Made by a program: the position numbers and the translations under genes
Part shown: one piece after another, positions 30,873 to 40,067 of the stretch
How positions within the stretch are numbered: the first letter of the stretch is position 1
Layout: the number at the start of each line of letters is the position of its first letter
Notes under the pieces: model-generated
Database searches by the model: none
Told to the model about the DNA's origin: nothing
The model's input: only the letters and a program-made list of their open reading frames with translations
DNA from: Flavobacteriales bacterium
GTDB taxonomy: Bacteria > Bacteroidota > Bacteroidia > Flavobacteriales_F > PHOS-HE28
Reading direction: 5' to 3'
Length of the DNA stretch: 64,000 nucleotides
NCBI GenBank assembly: GCA_016703005.1
Contig: JADJCX010000001.1
Coordinates: 62,001-126,000, forward strand

Positions 30873-33141
30873 TCGCTCTTCTTCAGATCCAAGTCCAAAC
30901 GCAGGAAGTAGGTTCGGCCGATCGCCAATGGTACCGTGCCGCCATCGCCGCCATGCACGCCACCGCTGGTGATCGATGAGCCCACGTTCGTGACATCCGT
31001 GATGTTCTTGCAGCCGATGGAGACACGTAGACGTTTCTGCCACAGTTGTTTCGACACGTTCACGTCGGCCATCACATATGGTTCCAACACGTTGCGGCCG
31101 ATCTCCGTTTCCGACACGTACACGTAGTTGCCGAGTTCGCCTTGGTACTTGGCGAACAGGGATGCGCTCCATCCGTGCTGTCGCCATTCGCGCGTTACCG
31201 AGGCGCGCGCTTCAGGTGTGTAAAGCCATGCTTGTTCGTTGCTCTCGCCGAGCGCATCGTAGCGGCCGGTCGTGGCACCACCAACGTTCAGCAGCCAATG
31301 ACCATTGTCCCAGCCAATACCCACACTACCGCCGGCCGTGCGGTACTCCCCGATGTTGACATAGCTGTATTGGGTCGCATCGATCTGTGCGAGCGTGATC
31401 AGATCTTCGATGATGTTGTAGAAGCCACCGACTTCGGCAGTGAATACGCCCGTGCGCAACGCTTTGCGGTAGTTGAGACCCAAGTTGAAATTGTGGGAGC
31501 GCTCCGCTTCGAGACCCGTATTGCCCACGATGTTGTGGTTCACATCCACGAAAAGGAAGTAGAGTTCCTTCAACGATGGCGCGCGGAATCCTTGGGCATA
31601 GCTTGCGCGCGCAACGCGATCGCGCTGTCAAATTGCCAGCGCAGGTTGAAGGATGGTATCAGCGGCGCACCATAACGCGTGTTGTAGGCATAGCGGGCAC
31701 CCGGCCGCAGCACCAACTGTTGCATGGGCTTCCACTCCATGCTGGCGAACACAGCATAGTCACCGATAGTTTCGCCAGTGCCGTCGCCGACACGATCACC
31801 CGCACCGGTCTCATGGTTCAGGTCGGTGCCGAGTTCATAGCCGATCGCACTACTGTCCGAAGCGCTGCTGAAAACGATACGCGCGTTGGTGAGGCTGAAC
31901 CGCGACGTGTCCTGCATGCCCGTGGTGGCGATCAGTTGTTCGTCAAGCGTGGTGAGGTCGCGCAACCAAGTGTTGCGCATGCGCTTGTACCGATTGTGCG
32001 CAATAAGGGCATTGAGCCGACGTCCCTCTCCCCAAGTGCCTTCAGCAAACAGCGCATTGTCGAGCCGCTCGGTGAGGTATTGCTCATCGAAGGCCGATTC
32101 GCCATAGGGCGCCCGCGGCGCGCCGCGGTTGGTGATCCGGTCCTGCATCACCTCGCCCTTGTAGCCCAGTGTCCACGAGCCGTTCATTGCCCAGCGGTAA
32201 CCGAGGCGACCGAAGTACTGCTCGCGTGGTTTCCATTGCTGGAAGCGCGAAGTATCAGCGATGTGCTCCGAGAAGTCGTAGAAGTCGTTGCCTTGCCGGG
32301 GATCCCAACCTCCGAAGAAGTTCCGGCCGACGGTGAGGAGCAGATCGTTCTTGCCGAACCGTTTCCCCGCCGTTGCAGCAAGGTTCAGCCGGCCGAGGTG
32401 CTCGGCGTACGCGTTCAGATTGAGCGTTGAGGAAGCACGGCTGCGTTTGCGCGATCAGGTTGATCGTGCCTGCCAGGCGTTGGTGCCGTAGCTCACGCTC
32501 AGCGGTCCTTCCACCACTTCAATGCGCTCGATCCCGCTCAGATCCATCTGCGCCAGATCGAGGTTCCCGTTCTGTCGCCCGATCATCGGCACGCCGTCCA
32601 CCAGCACCTTCACGTTCTCGCCGCCCAACCCCTGCATGCTCATCGAGGTGCCCAGGATGTTGTCTTGCGAAAGGTTGATGTTGAGTTCTTGGCGAAGCAC
32701 ATCGCCAAGATTCTCGGCGGCCATCCGTTCGATATGCTTCGCGTCGATCACGCGCATACGATGAACGGCTTTCTCGGCCGTGCTCGGTCGGTATTGGCCG
32801 GTCACCACTGCTTCCTGTAGCTGCAAAAGGGCTTGCCGCAGTTCGAACACGATCGGCTTGAGGACATACAACGTATCGGTCTTGCGTTCGTAGCCGATCG
32901 AACTCACATGCACCACGACACCATCGCGCACTTGGGCTTCTGTGATGGGAAGTGTTACAGTGCCCTCTGGCCCACAGATCGCGACTTGCCTAGGCGATGG
33001 GCCCACCTTACCCCATGCCACATGGGCATAGGCGACCGGTGCGCGCGAGGTTGCATCGGTAACGCTCACCAGCACTTGGGCTTGCGCCCAAGCGCTGATG
33101 AGGAACGCTCCGATCGTGGGCCAACCGCGCATGCGCAACAT
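30869..33141 (-). CDS. TonB-dependent receptor with carboxypeptidase-like N-terminal domain (frameshifted)
   Basis: The N-terminus (33141-32455) has a signal peptide (ISAWAQAQ) and a carboxypeptidase-regulatory-like domain (VSVTDATSRAPVAYAHV). The plug domain reads RVIDAKHIERMAAENLGDVL, NINLSQDNILGTSMSMQGLG and VKVLVDGVPMIGRQNG, then IERIEVVEGPLSVSYGTNA. The barrel follows in two other frames (32187-31570 and 31573-30869) and ends with strand YFLRLDLDLKKSE. Joining all parts gives about 755 residues, normal for the family. Frame changes lie near 32455 and 31590, with a less clear stretch between 32455 and 32190. Flanked by two HmuY-like genes, it is best read as a heme or iron-complex receptor. 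Confidence 0.85.
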
Positions 33142-33146
33142 GCGGC

Positions 33147-34379
33147 CTAGCGCACGATCAGCTTGCTGAACATGCTGACGTTGTTGCTGGCGAACTGCAT
33201 GGTGTATACACCTGCGGACAGACCGGCGATGTCAATGGTGCGTGTGCTCAAGCCGTTCAGGCCGTTCAACATTTCTTGGCGAACGATCTTTCCGCTGAGG
33301 TCGATCACCGACAAGTTGCCCGTGCTCTGTGTCGCGTCGATCACCACGTTCACCATGCCGTCAAGCGCTGGGTTCGGGTAGATCACGAAGGTGTTGGCCT
33401 TAGTCGTTTCATTCACTCCGGTCGCGCTCAGCAGTTCCTTGGTGAAGGTGATGTCGCCAGTGGTGCTTCCACCGAAGCCGGTGAAAATGACTTTCCACAG
33501 GTTGCCCGGGATATCCTTCACGAAGTAGGTAAGTGAGTCGTCGACCACATACTGGAAAATGTTCATGTCGAACGCTTTCCAGTCGTACCCGATCGCGCTG
33601 ATCGTGGTATCGAAGGCGGTCCAATCCATCGTTGCATCCGCTGGCAGTGTGCCACCGACCTGCACCACTTCCACGCCTTTGTTCTGCAGCACCCCGGTTA
33701 CACCATACCACTGGCCGATATCCGTGATGTATTTCCCGAAGACGAAGTCCCAGTCGGCTGCGGCCGGTTCGCGGTCAAGCGCGCTGTTAGTGGCCATCGA
33801 CCAATACGTGTAGTTCTTGCCGACGTAATCGGCTTTTGCCACGGCATGCACCTGCTCATCGCTGCCATCGATGTTCGCGTAAGTGAAGTTGTACGTACCG
33901 GCGGAGAGCGCATCAATGCGAAGCTTCTTCACATCACCGCTCGTCAATCGCACCACGTAGATGCTGTCGCCGGCTACCACATGCGTAACGGTGTTGTAGA
34001 TGCCCCAGCCCAAGTTGTAGTTGTCCAGATCCACGTCGCTGTTCAGCGCCCCGAGGCTCCAGTCCTTGTCGGAGTTGTGGAGCACGGTCCAGCCAGCAGC
34101 CATGCCCGTTGTGTCGAGGGTCGTCCAATCCGCCACGCTGTAGGGGGACTGGAATACCTGCAACCCCTTCTGTGTGTTGGCGAGAATGCCGGCATTGAAA
34201 CCACCGTTGATCTCGAACGCTATGTCCCACTCGGCCAGTGCCGCGGAAGTCACGGCGTCCGTAGTGAGTTTGTACCAGGTCTGTTGGGCGATGCCCGGGC
34301 CTGTGGTGACGGTTACGGTGGTTTGCGCGGAAGCGCTGATGGTCGCGATCGCGACCTGGAGAAGGAGCAGTTTTTTCAT
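33147..34379 (-). CDS. T9SS-sorted HmuY-like protein
   Basis: An intact protein of about 410 residues with a signal peptide (MKKLLLLQVAIATISASAQ). Two HmuY-like halves follow: QQTWYKLTTDAVTSAALAEW / DIAFEINGG, and later YTYWSMATNSALDREPAAAD / WDFVFGKYI. It ends with a T9SS type A sorting domain (NTFVIYPNPALDGMVNVVID ... GLSAGVYTMQFASNNV). It is the first gene of the three-gene operon, with the TonB receptor starting just after its stop. A secreted or surface-attached heme-binding partner of the receptor is the most likely role, by analogy with HmuY. Confidence 0.82.
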   Translation of the reverse strand: MKKLLLLQVAIATISASAQTTVTVTTGPGIAQQTWYKLTTDAVTSAALAEWDIAFEINGGFNAGILANTQKGLQVFQSPYSVADWTTLDTTGMAAGWTVLHNSDKDWSLGALNSDVDLDNYNLGWGIYNTVTHVVAGDSIYVVRLTSGDVKKLRIDALSAGTYNFTYANIDGSDEQVHAVAKADYVGKNYTYWSMATNSALDREPAAADWDFVFGKYITDIGQWYGVTGVLQNKGVEVVQVGGTLPADATMDWTAFDTTISAIGYDWKAFDMNIFQYVVDDSLTYFVKDIPGNLWKVIFTGFGGSTTGDITFTKELLSATGVNETTKANTFVIYPNPALDGMVNVVIDATQSTGNLSVIDLSGKIVRQEMLNGLNGLSTRTIDIAGLSAGVYTMQFASNNVSMFSKLIVR

Positions 34380-34498
34380 TGCGGCCGCAAATGACATCCG
34401 CAGGGTTTCCCCGCACAAGGATTTCCGTTGGTTCCTGTTGAATATGGCGATCCCATGACGATCGCTGTTCGACCCCGACGACCTACCCCAAGTGCGTA

Positions 34499-34506
34499 TA
34501 CCTTCG
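34499..34506 (+). promoter_or_regulatory. Candidate -7 box (TACCTTCG) for ppx
   Basis: TACCTTCG, identical to the box before the epimerase gene at 43311, ends four bases before codon 34511, which is therefore taken as the start of the phosphatase gene. Confidence 0.45.
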
Positions 34507-34510
34507 GGGC

Positions 34511-35437
34511 ATCGACCGCGACCTGACATACAGCGCCATTGACATCGGTAGCAACGCGGTGCGGCTGCTCGTCGGCGAGGTGATCGAGCGCGACGACCAT
34601 CCGGTCATCAAGAAGCAGACGCTTGTGCGCGTGCCGATCAGGCTGGGTGAGGATGTCTTCGACTTCGGAAGCATCAGCAACGCCAAGCGCGACCACTTGA
34701 TCAAGAGCCTCAAGGCGTTCAGACTGCTGACGGAAGTATATGGCCTGAGCTACATGCGGTGCTGCGCCACGAGCGCCATGCGCGAAGCCACGAACTGCGA
34801 AGAGGTCTGCGCTCGCGTAGAAATGGAAAGTGGCGTGCACATCGAGATCATCAACGGGAAGACGGAAGCGGATCTGATCTACAACACTTTCTGGACCCAG
34901 GACCTGCTGAAGGACCGCAACTACTTGTACATCGATGTTGGTGGCGGCAGTACCGAACTCACGTGGTTGGAAAAGGGGAAGCGGATCAAGAGCGCCAGCT
35001 TCAAAGTGGGCACTGTGCGCACATTGAAAGGGAAGGTCACTCCGGAGTCGTGGGCAGAAGTAGAGGCCTTCCTTTCCGAATTGCGCGAAGAGCACGGCGT
35101 GTTGATGGCCATCGGTACAGGCGGGAACATCAACCGCATTTTCAAAGAGAACGGTAACGCCTTCGGCGAACCACTTTCACTGGCGGACATCAAGAACCAG
35201 CGCGATCGTATCGCCACGTACTCCTTCGAGGATCGAGTGAAACTGCTGCGTCTACGTCCCGATCGCGCGGACGTGGTGATCCCTGCGGCCGACATTTTCC
35301 TGCGCATTATGCGCTATGCGAACATCGACGAGATCTTCGTTCCGAAAGTCGGTCTTGCGGATGGTATCATCTACGACCTGTATATGAAGCAGTACGGCAA
35401 GGTGAAGTACCCGAGCAAGGAACCGATGGTGGCCTAA
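34511..35437 (+). CDS. Ppx/GppA-family phosphatase (exopolyphosphatase type), unusual start
   Basis: About 309 residues of the ASKHA fold. It has the N-terminal phosphate-binding loop YSAIDIGSNAVRLLVGEV, the CCATSAMREATN segment, the second loop YLYIDVGGGSTELTW near residue 140 and MAIGTGGNINRIF near 200. It ends after FVPKVGLADGIIYDLY. The family hydrolyses polyphosphate or pppGpp. No ATG, GTG or TTG is in frame upstream of the first loop. By analogy with other genes here the start is 34511, four bases after a -7 box, where the codon reads ATC. A CTG at 34523 (giving LTYSAIDIGS) is the alternative. Divergent from the HmuY-type operon. Confidence 0.88.
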   Translation: MDRDLTYSAIDIGSNAVRLLVGEVIERDDHPVIKKQTLVRVPIRLGEDVFDFGSISNAKRDHLIKSLKAFRLLTEVYGLSYMRCCATSAMREATNCEEVCARVEMESGVHIEIINGKTEADLIYNTFWTQDLLKDRNYLYIDVGGGSTELTWLEKGKRIKSASFKVGTVRTLKGKVTPESWAEVEAFLSELREEHGVLMAIGTGGNINRIFKENGNAFGEPLSLADIKNQRDRIATYSFEDRVKLLRLRPDRADVVIPAADIFLRIMRYANIDEIFVPKVGLADGIIYDLYMKQYGKVKYPSKEPMVA

Positions 35438-35552
35438 GAGGTATCCTTGGAACTGCCGGTTTTGCGGCGCTCAAACATTCGGTCCCGAACCTCCATTGGA
35501 AGACTGTGCTTGTCCGTAGGTGTGGGGCCAATCCTACTGGACTGTTGGGAAC

Positions 35553-35560
35553 TACTTTGG
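35553..35560 (+). promoter_or_regulatory. Candidate -7 box (TACTTTGG) for the FISUMP lipoprotein gene
   Basis: TACTTTGG ends four bases before ATG 35565, the same spacing as in several other plus-strand genes. Confidence 0.4.
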
Positions 35561-35564
35561 ACAT

Positions 35565-36338
35565 ATGACTGAACATCACCTCCCTTTGGGCGGCGCGCAA
35601 TATGTGTTGATTGCGCTTGGTCTTGTGGTTGTAACGGCTTGTAAGAAAGAAGACCAAATACCATCCATGCAAACAACGGTGGTAGTGGTGGATACCGTGT
35701 CGATACCCCCCGGGTCTGTTGCGGATAGCGACGGGAATGTGTATTCGACGATCCTAGTTGGCGGCGCAAGATGGTTCGCCGAGAACCTCCGATCAAGGCA
35801 TTATGAGAACGGAGATCCCATTGCCTACGAACCATCGGCAGCACAATGGGCATATTTGGATACGGGTGCTTGGTCCACATATAGCAATGACGTGAACTAC
35901 CAAACCATCTACGGCCACTTGTACAATTGGTATTCTGTAAGCGATCCACGTAACGTTTGCCCAAGTGGTTGGCATGTTCCAACGGACGAGGATTGGCAGA
36001 CTTTGGAACTGTCACTTGGAATGCCTGTGATTGAAGTGGGCCTGATCGGATTACGCGGCGATAGTCTCAATATTGGCGGGAAATTGAAGGCAACAGTTTA
36101 TTGGGAGAGTCCCAACATTGGCGCTAACAATGTTTCCGGTTTCTCTGGGCTGCCCGGTGGTGACCGTTTGAACAATGGCGGCTATGACCATGAGGGTTAT
36201 CGCGGATCTTGGTGGACGGCCACGGAAGCGAATTCCGACTTTGCCCGCCAGCGCAGTTTGGTGTCGAACTACTCCGGTATCTACCGGTTCAACGTTCTGA
36301 AAGAGGCAGGAGCATCGGTTCGTTGTGTAAAAGATTGA
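35565..36338 (+). CDS. FISUMP-domain lipoprotein
   Basis: About 257 residues. The lipoprotein signal ends in LGLVVVTACKKED. The Fibrobacter succinogenes major paralogous (FISUMP) domain follows, with DGNVYSTILVGGARWFAENL, IYGHLYNWYSVSDPRNVCPS followed by GWHVPTDEDWQTLE, then GFSGLPGGDRLNNGGYDHEG and RGSWWTATE, ending SVRCVKD. These proteins are secreted or surface lipoproteins of unknown function, widespread in Bacteroidota and Fibrobacter. An in-frame ATG at 35520 would place a long segment before the signal and is rejected. Its codon usage looks more AT-rich than its neighbours, hinting at horizontal acquisition. Confidence 0.85.
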   Translation: MTEHHLPLGGAQYVLIALGLVVVTACKKEDQIPSMQTTVVVVDTVSIPPGSVADSDGNVYSTILVGGARWFAENLRSRHYENGDPIAYEPSAAQWAYLDTGAWSTYSNDVNYQTIYGHLYNWYSVSDPRNVCPSGWHVPTDEDWQTLELSLGMPVIEVGLIGLRGDSLNIGGKLKATVYWESPNIGANNVSGFSGLPGGDRLNNGGYDHEGYRGSWWTATEANSDFARQRSLVSNYSGIYRFNVLKEAGASVRCVKD

Positions 36339-36627
36339 TGCCGTATTCATACATGCCCTGCTTTGATTCCTCGACAACGGCTTGGATTCATCGGCGTGGT
36401 AGTATGGCCCGAGTTACTCCCTTCTTTCCAAGCGATTTCCCGAATGATGCGGCGCATGGTCTTCGCGCAGCGCATGGCTGCGGTTCGGTAGGTCTTGGTA
36501 GAGCCGAGCTTTCACCCGAATGAACACCTCAATTGGAGAGGCGCGTTGAAAAAGTGGAATTCGGGCACCGCGCTCTATCCCTGCAGCACCGTTATCAGCT
36601 TAGGTTCGTGCACTTACCCTCCTGTCG

Positions 36628-37167
36628 ATGCGCACTATTTCGCTCCTCTCATCACTTGTGTTCGCCGTTGCGCTGAACGCACAAACCTTCACGCTCACCA
36701 GCAGCACCGTCGGCGGCCAAGCCACCATGGAGGAAGTCTTCAATGGCTTCGGATGCACCGGCGGCAACGTGAGCCCGCAGCTTTCTTGGACCAACGCGCC
36801 AGCAGGAACGATGGGCTTCGCGATCACGATGTACGACAAGGATGCGCCGACCGGCAGCGGATGGTGGCACTGGGTCGTGTTCGATCTGCCCGCATCCACG
36901 ACCGCCTTGCCGCAAGGCGCAGGCGATCCGGCGAAAGGCTTGATGCCCGCTGGTGCCACACAAGGCAAGACGGATTTCGGCATGCCCGGCTATGGAGGTC
37001 CATGTCCTCCTCCCGGCCATGGCCTGCACCAGTACGTGATCACCGTGTACGCGCTGAAAACGGATAAACTCGGTGTGGATGCAAGCGCATCACCGGCGGT
37101 GGTGGGCTACAACCTGAACGCGCAAGCGCTGGCTAAAGCCAGCATCGTGTTCTACTATGGACGTTAG
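36628..37167 (+). CDS. YbhB/YbcL (PEBP, Raf-kinase-inhibitor-like) family protein, secreted
   Basis: A 179-residue protein with a signal peptide (MRTISLLSSLVFAVALNAQ). It then has the PEBP fold: CTGGNVSPQLSWTNAPAGTM, YDKDAPTGSGWWHWVVFDLP near 70 (the conserved D-P/H ligand pocket), GYGGPCPPPGHGLHQYVITV near 120 and YALKTDKLGV. Bacterial members bind small phosphorylated or aromatic ligands, but the physiological role is unclear. The stop is 13 nt from the end of the convergent T9SS gene. Confidence 0.9.
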   Translation: MRTISLLSSLVFAVALNAQTFTLTSSTVGGQATMEEVFNGFGCTGGNVSPQLSWTNAPAGTMGFAITMYDKDAPTGSGWWHWVVFDLPASTTALPQGAGDPAKGLMPAGATQGKTDFGMPGYGGPCPPPGHGLHQYVITVYALKTDKLGVDASASPAVVGYNLNAQALAKASIVFYYGR

Positions 37168-37180
37168 GAAAGCGTACTAC

Positions 37181-39444
37181 TCACTGCTTGATCCACGTGG
37201 CTCGCGACAAGTCAGCGCCCGTCGACGAATGCAACCGCACCGCATAGAACCCGGTCGGCAAAGCACCCGTGTCAATGGAGGTTCTTTCGCTGTCAAGCGT
37301 TTGGCGAAGCACCGCGCGGCCCGTTGCATCGAGCATCTCAAGGATGGAACCGCTGCCACCGGCAGGGACGACCACTTCAACAAGATCGGAACCTGGATTC
37401 GGTTGCATGATCACCACTGGGCCGTTCAGCCGTATCCATGCGGTGCGCACGTGCGAATGCTCGAATGCACCACCGTTATCCACTTGGCGCAGCCGGTAGT
37501 AATTGTGGCCGGTGTACGGTGATCGGTCAGTGAATGCGTAGTGCGTTGTCAGTGAACTGTTCCCTGCCGCAGGTACTGTTCCGATGAGTTCGAACTCGAG
37601 CCCATCACGCGAGCGTTCGATCCCGAAATGATCGCTGTTCATTTCGCTTGCCGTGCTCCAATTCAGTTCCACATCGTCCTCCACGACGAATGCTCCGAAG
37701 TCTGTCAATTCAACCGGCAGTACGGTGCAATCGAGTGAGGCGCCATTGGTCAGGTTCCAGGTCAGGTTGAATGCCTGCCCCGTTGTGCTGTAGTTATCGA
37801 TATACAGGAGATAGACTTGGCCAGCGGTAACGTTCATCGGAGCTACCCAGCCATTTCCACCCGCACCTTCGGACATGTCGAGGGCCCCATTGCCACATCC
37901 GGTGTTGTAACACGCAGGGCAAGGTCCCGAAGGCAACGCCCAACTGCATCGCAGGGGCGGACCGGGTGGAGGACAGGTCACAGCCGCCATCGGCCCCCAG
38001 ACGGCGAAATCGTAGTCGTCCGTACCGGAAGGGTCGATCATGAAGCCGATCGTACCGCTGGCGGAAGGAGAGAAGTAGTACCACGTTCCCTGCCGTTCGT
38101 TCCCTGCCAAACAGCCACGGTTCGCGATCGTCAGATCCACGACGTTACCGGTATTGCTGGAGGTATTGTTGAACGCTTGGCTGTTACAGATCGTGGCGCC
38201 ACCAACGCAATCCTGTTGCGCGGCGGCTGGTGGAATGCAGTCGATCGACTGGGTGAAAACGATGCCTGCCGGAGGCGTTGTGCCAGAGACATACAGATTG
38301 TTACCGGAGGGGAAGAACGACAGCTCGTAACTGTTTTGGCCTTGGTTCGGTCCGCTGGCCGTGTACTGCACAACGAGGATATCGCCGATGTTCAGCCCGA
38401 GAAGGATGATGTTGTATGCACAGGTAAGACCGTAGTTCGTGAAGGCGCCGCCGTTGATGCTGATGTCCACGGTTGAACTCCCCCAGCCGTTGCCGAAAGA
38501 GTCGAAGAGTTCCAACATGTATACGCAGCCGGTCGCCGGGATCACGGCCGGACCGTGTACGCATAGATCGAACGTGCCCGATGCCGAGCCGTTGCCCCAA
38601 ACACGCAGATAGTAGGTGTCACCGGGAGTGAGGTTGTTGAACACCATGTAGGGCATATTCCCCGGACCACTGTTGTCGTCGCACTGGATCAGCGTGAACG
38701 GTCCAGCGCAATCCAATGGTGGTGCATCATTGTAGAGCGCCATGGCGGCATCGGTCAAGGTTCCGGATCCGGTTTCAATGATCGCGATCCCCGATGCGGG
38801 TGCCACGAAGCTGAACCACACATCGAGCGAGCCTGCACCCCAACCACCGCATCCCGGCGCAGTGAAGCCAATGGTGTTGGTTGCGTACGCGTTCGTGAAG
38901 TTGGTGAACGAGCAACCAGTGTTCACGCTCACCGCGAGCGCCCCACATCGTTGTTCGGCGGCGGTGGCGGCGGTGCTGTTGCGCAGATGTTGAAGGTCCC
39001 GAAGGAGTTGTTCCCATTTTCCCACACGCGCACCCAAAGAACCGTGCCCGGTGCTCCAGAGTAGGTTTCCTGCGACATGTTGCCTGCACCTCCATTGTTG
39101 TCGCAATCCGCGAGGGTGAATGGTCCGGCACAACTGGCAGCGGTGTAGAATGCGATGCCGCTGTCGTTGAATCCTCCGTTGGTACTCGTGGTCACCGTGA
39201 CCTGTCCGCTGGCGGTGAGTGTTACCTGATACCACAGATCCCCGCCGCCGTATCCAGCGCAACCGGGCGCTGGGAGGCCGACAGTCGACGTGGCCGTGGC
39301 TGCCACGTTGGTTCCCGACGTATTCGTGCACGCGACGTTCGGTACAAGCGGAACAGCATTACAGGGATCGTCGTTGGCGGGTTGGGCCGCGCACAGAACC
39401 GCGACTACGCCGAACGTGAATACGAACACGCCGCGCCGGATCAT
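37181..39444 (-). CDS. Large T9SS-sorted surface protein (paralog C, one frameshift)
   Basis: About 754 residues after closing one indel near 38945. A signal peptide from ATG 39444 (MIRRGVFVFTFGVVAVLCAAQ) is followed by two PPC-like repeats: DLWYQVTLTASGQVTVTTST ... VLWVRVWENGNNSFGTFNIC, and SLDVWFSFVAPASGIAIIET ... GDTYYLRVWGNGSASGTFDL. Next are a FDSFGNGWGSSTVDISING module, a DYDFAVWGPM domain, a NGASLDCTVLPVELTDF hallmark and a T9SS type A tail (VIMQPNPGSDLVEVVVPAGG ... PTGFYAVRLHSSTG). It follows the small gene at 39489. A second possible start, ATG 39492, overlaps that gene's stop but would extend the protein before its signal peptide. Confidence 0.82.
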
Positions 39445-39488
39445 GGCGTCGGTCGGAAGTAGATGGATATCATCCGCACCCCGGCCGT

Positions 39489-39959
39489 TCATTGGTCTGT
39501 TGCGGTGTTGGCCTTTACGGTATGCCCGGCAAACCAATCCGCCTTTGCCTTGAGGTAATTCGCCTGATCGATCAGAGGATGACCCGTATCGATATATCCA
39601 GGGAACCCATGGTCGGCTCCTTTTTGCTGCATGGCCACATCTTGATGAAGGATACCCATGTAACCGATGATCAGATCGGAAGGGGCGATCGTCGTCTGTA
39701 AGACTGCTCGATCTATTGATACTTGGGTCCGCGCCAGTGCGCTCTGCGTAGGCCGATCGATCCAAAATTGTACGGAGGGGTCTTGATAAATGAGCCCTTC
39801 GATCAGGTATTTCTCACCTGCGTCACTGATTGGGCCTACGAAATGGATCTCGTAGTCCCGTTCAGGTAGGTCATCGGATGGCGCTGCACCCATCGACAAG
39901 AAGCCTAAGAACACCGCTAGGGTGATCATAGGCTGATAGCGGGTCAGCCAGCGTTTCAT
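39489..39959 (-). CDS. Small secreted protein of the cassette, family S, member C
   Basis: An intact 156-residue protein and the best reference for the family. It has an N-terminal signal or anchor (MITLAVFLGFLSMGAAPSDD) and then RDYEIHFVGPISDAGEKYLI. SVQFWIDRPTQSALARTQVS, an APSDLIIGYMGILHQDV strand and GFPGYIDTGHPLIDQANYLK follow. The beta-alpha-beta order, with a short mature domain, suggests a ferredoxin-like fold. Similarity to members A and B is visible by eye. It sits between two large T9SS genes and directly before paralog C. Function unknown; possible partner, chaperone or ligand-binding accessory of the T9SS protein. Confidence 0.65.
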   Translation of the reverse strand: MKRWLTRYQPMITLAVFLGFLSMGAAPSDDLPERDYEIHFVGPISDAGEKYLIEGLIYQDPSVQFWIDRPTQSALARTQVSIDRAVLQTTIAPSDLIIGYMGILHQDVAMQQKGADHGFPGYIDTGHPLIDQANYLKAKADWFAGHTVKANTATDQ

Positions 39960-40067
39960 CAGACGGAATTCCTCTTTGGTCGACCAAAACTCAACCTAGG
40001 ACGGTGCGGCTGTCAAGGGCTTGGGCTACCAAGAACTAGGTCTCAGCAGACCGCCGGGCATTATTCC

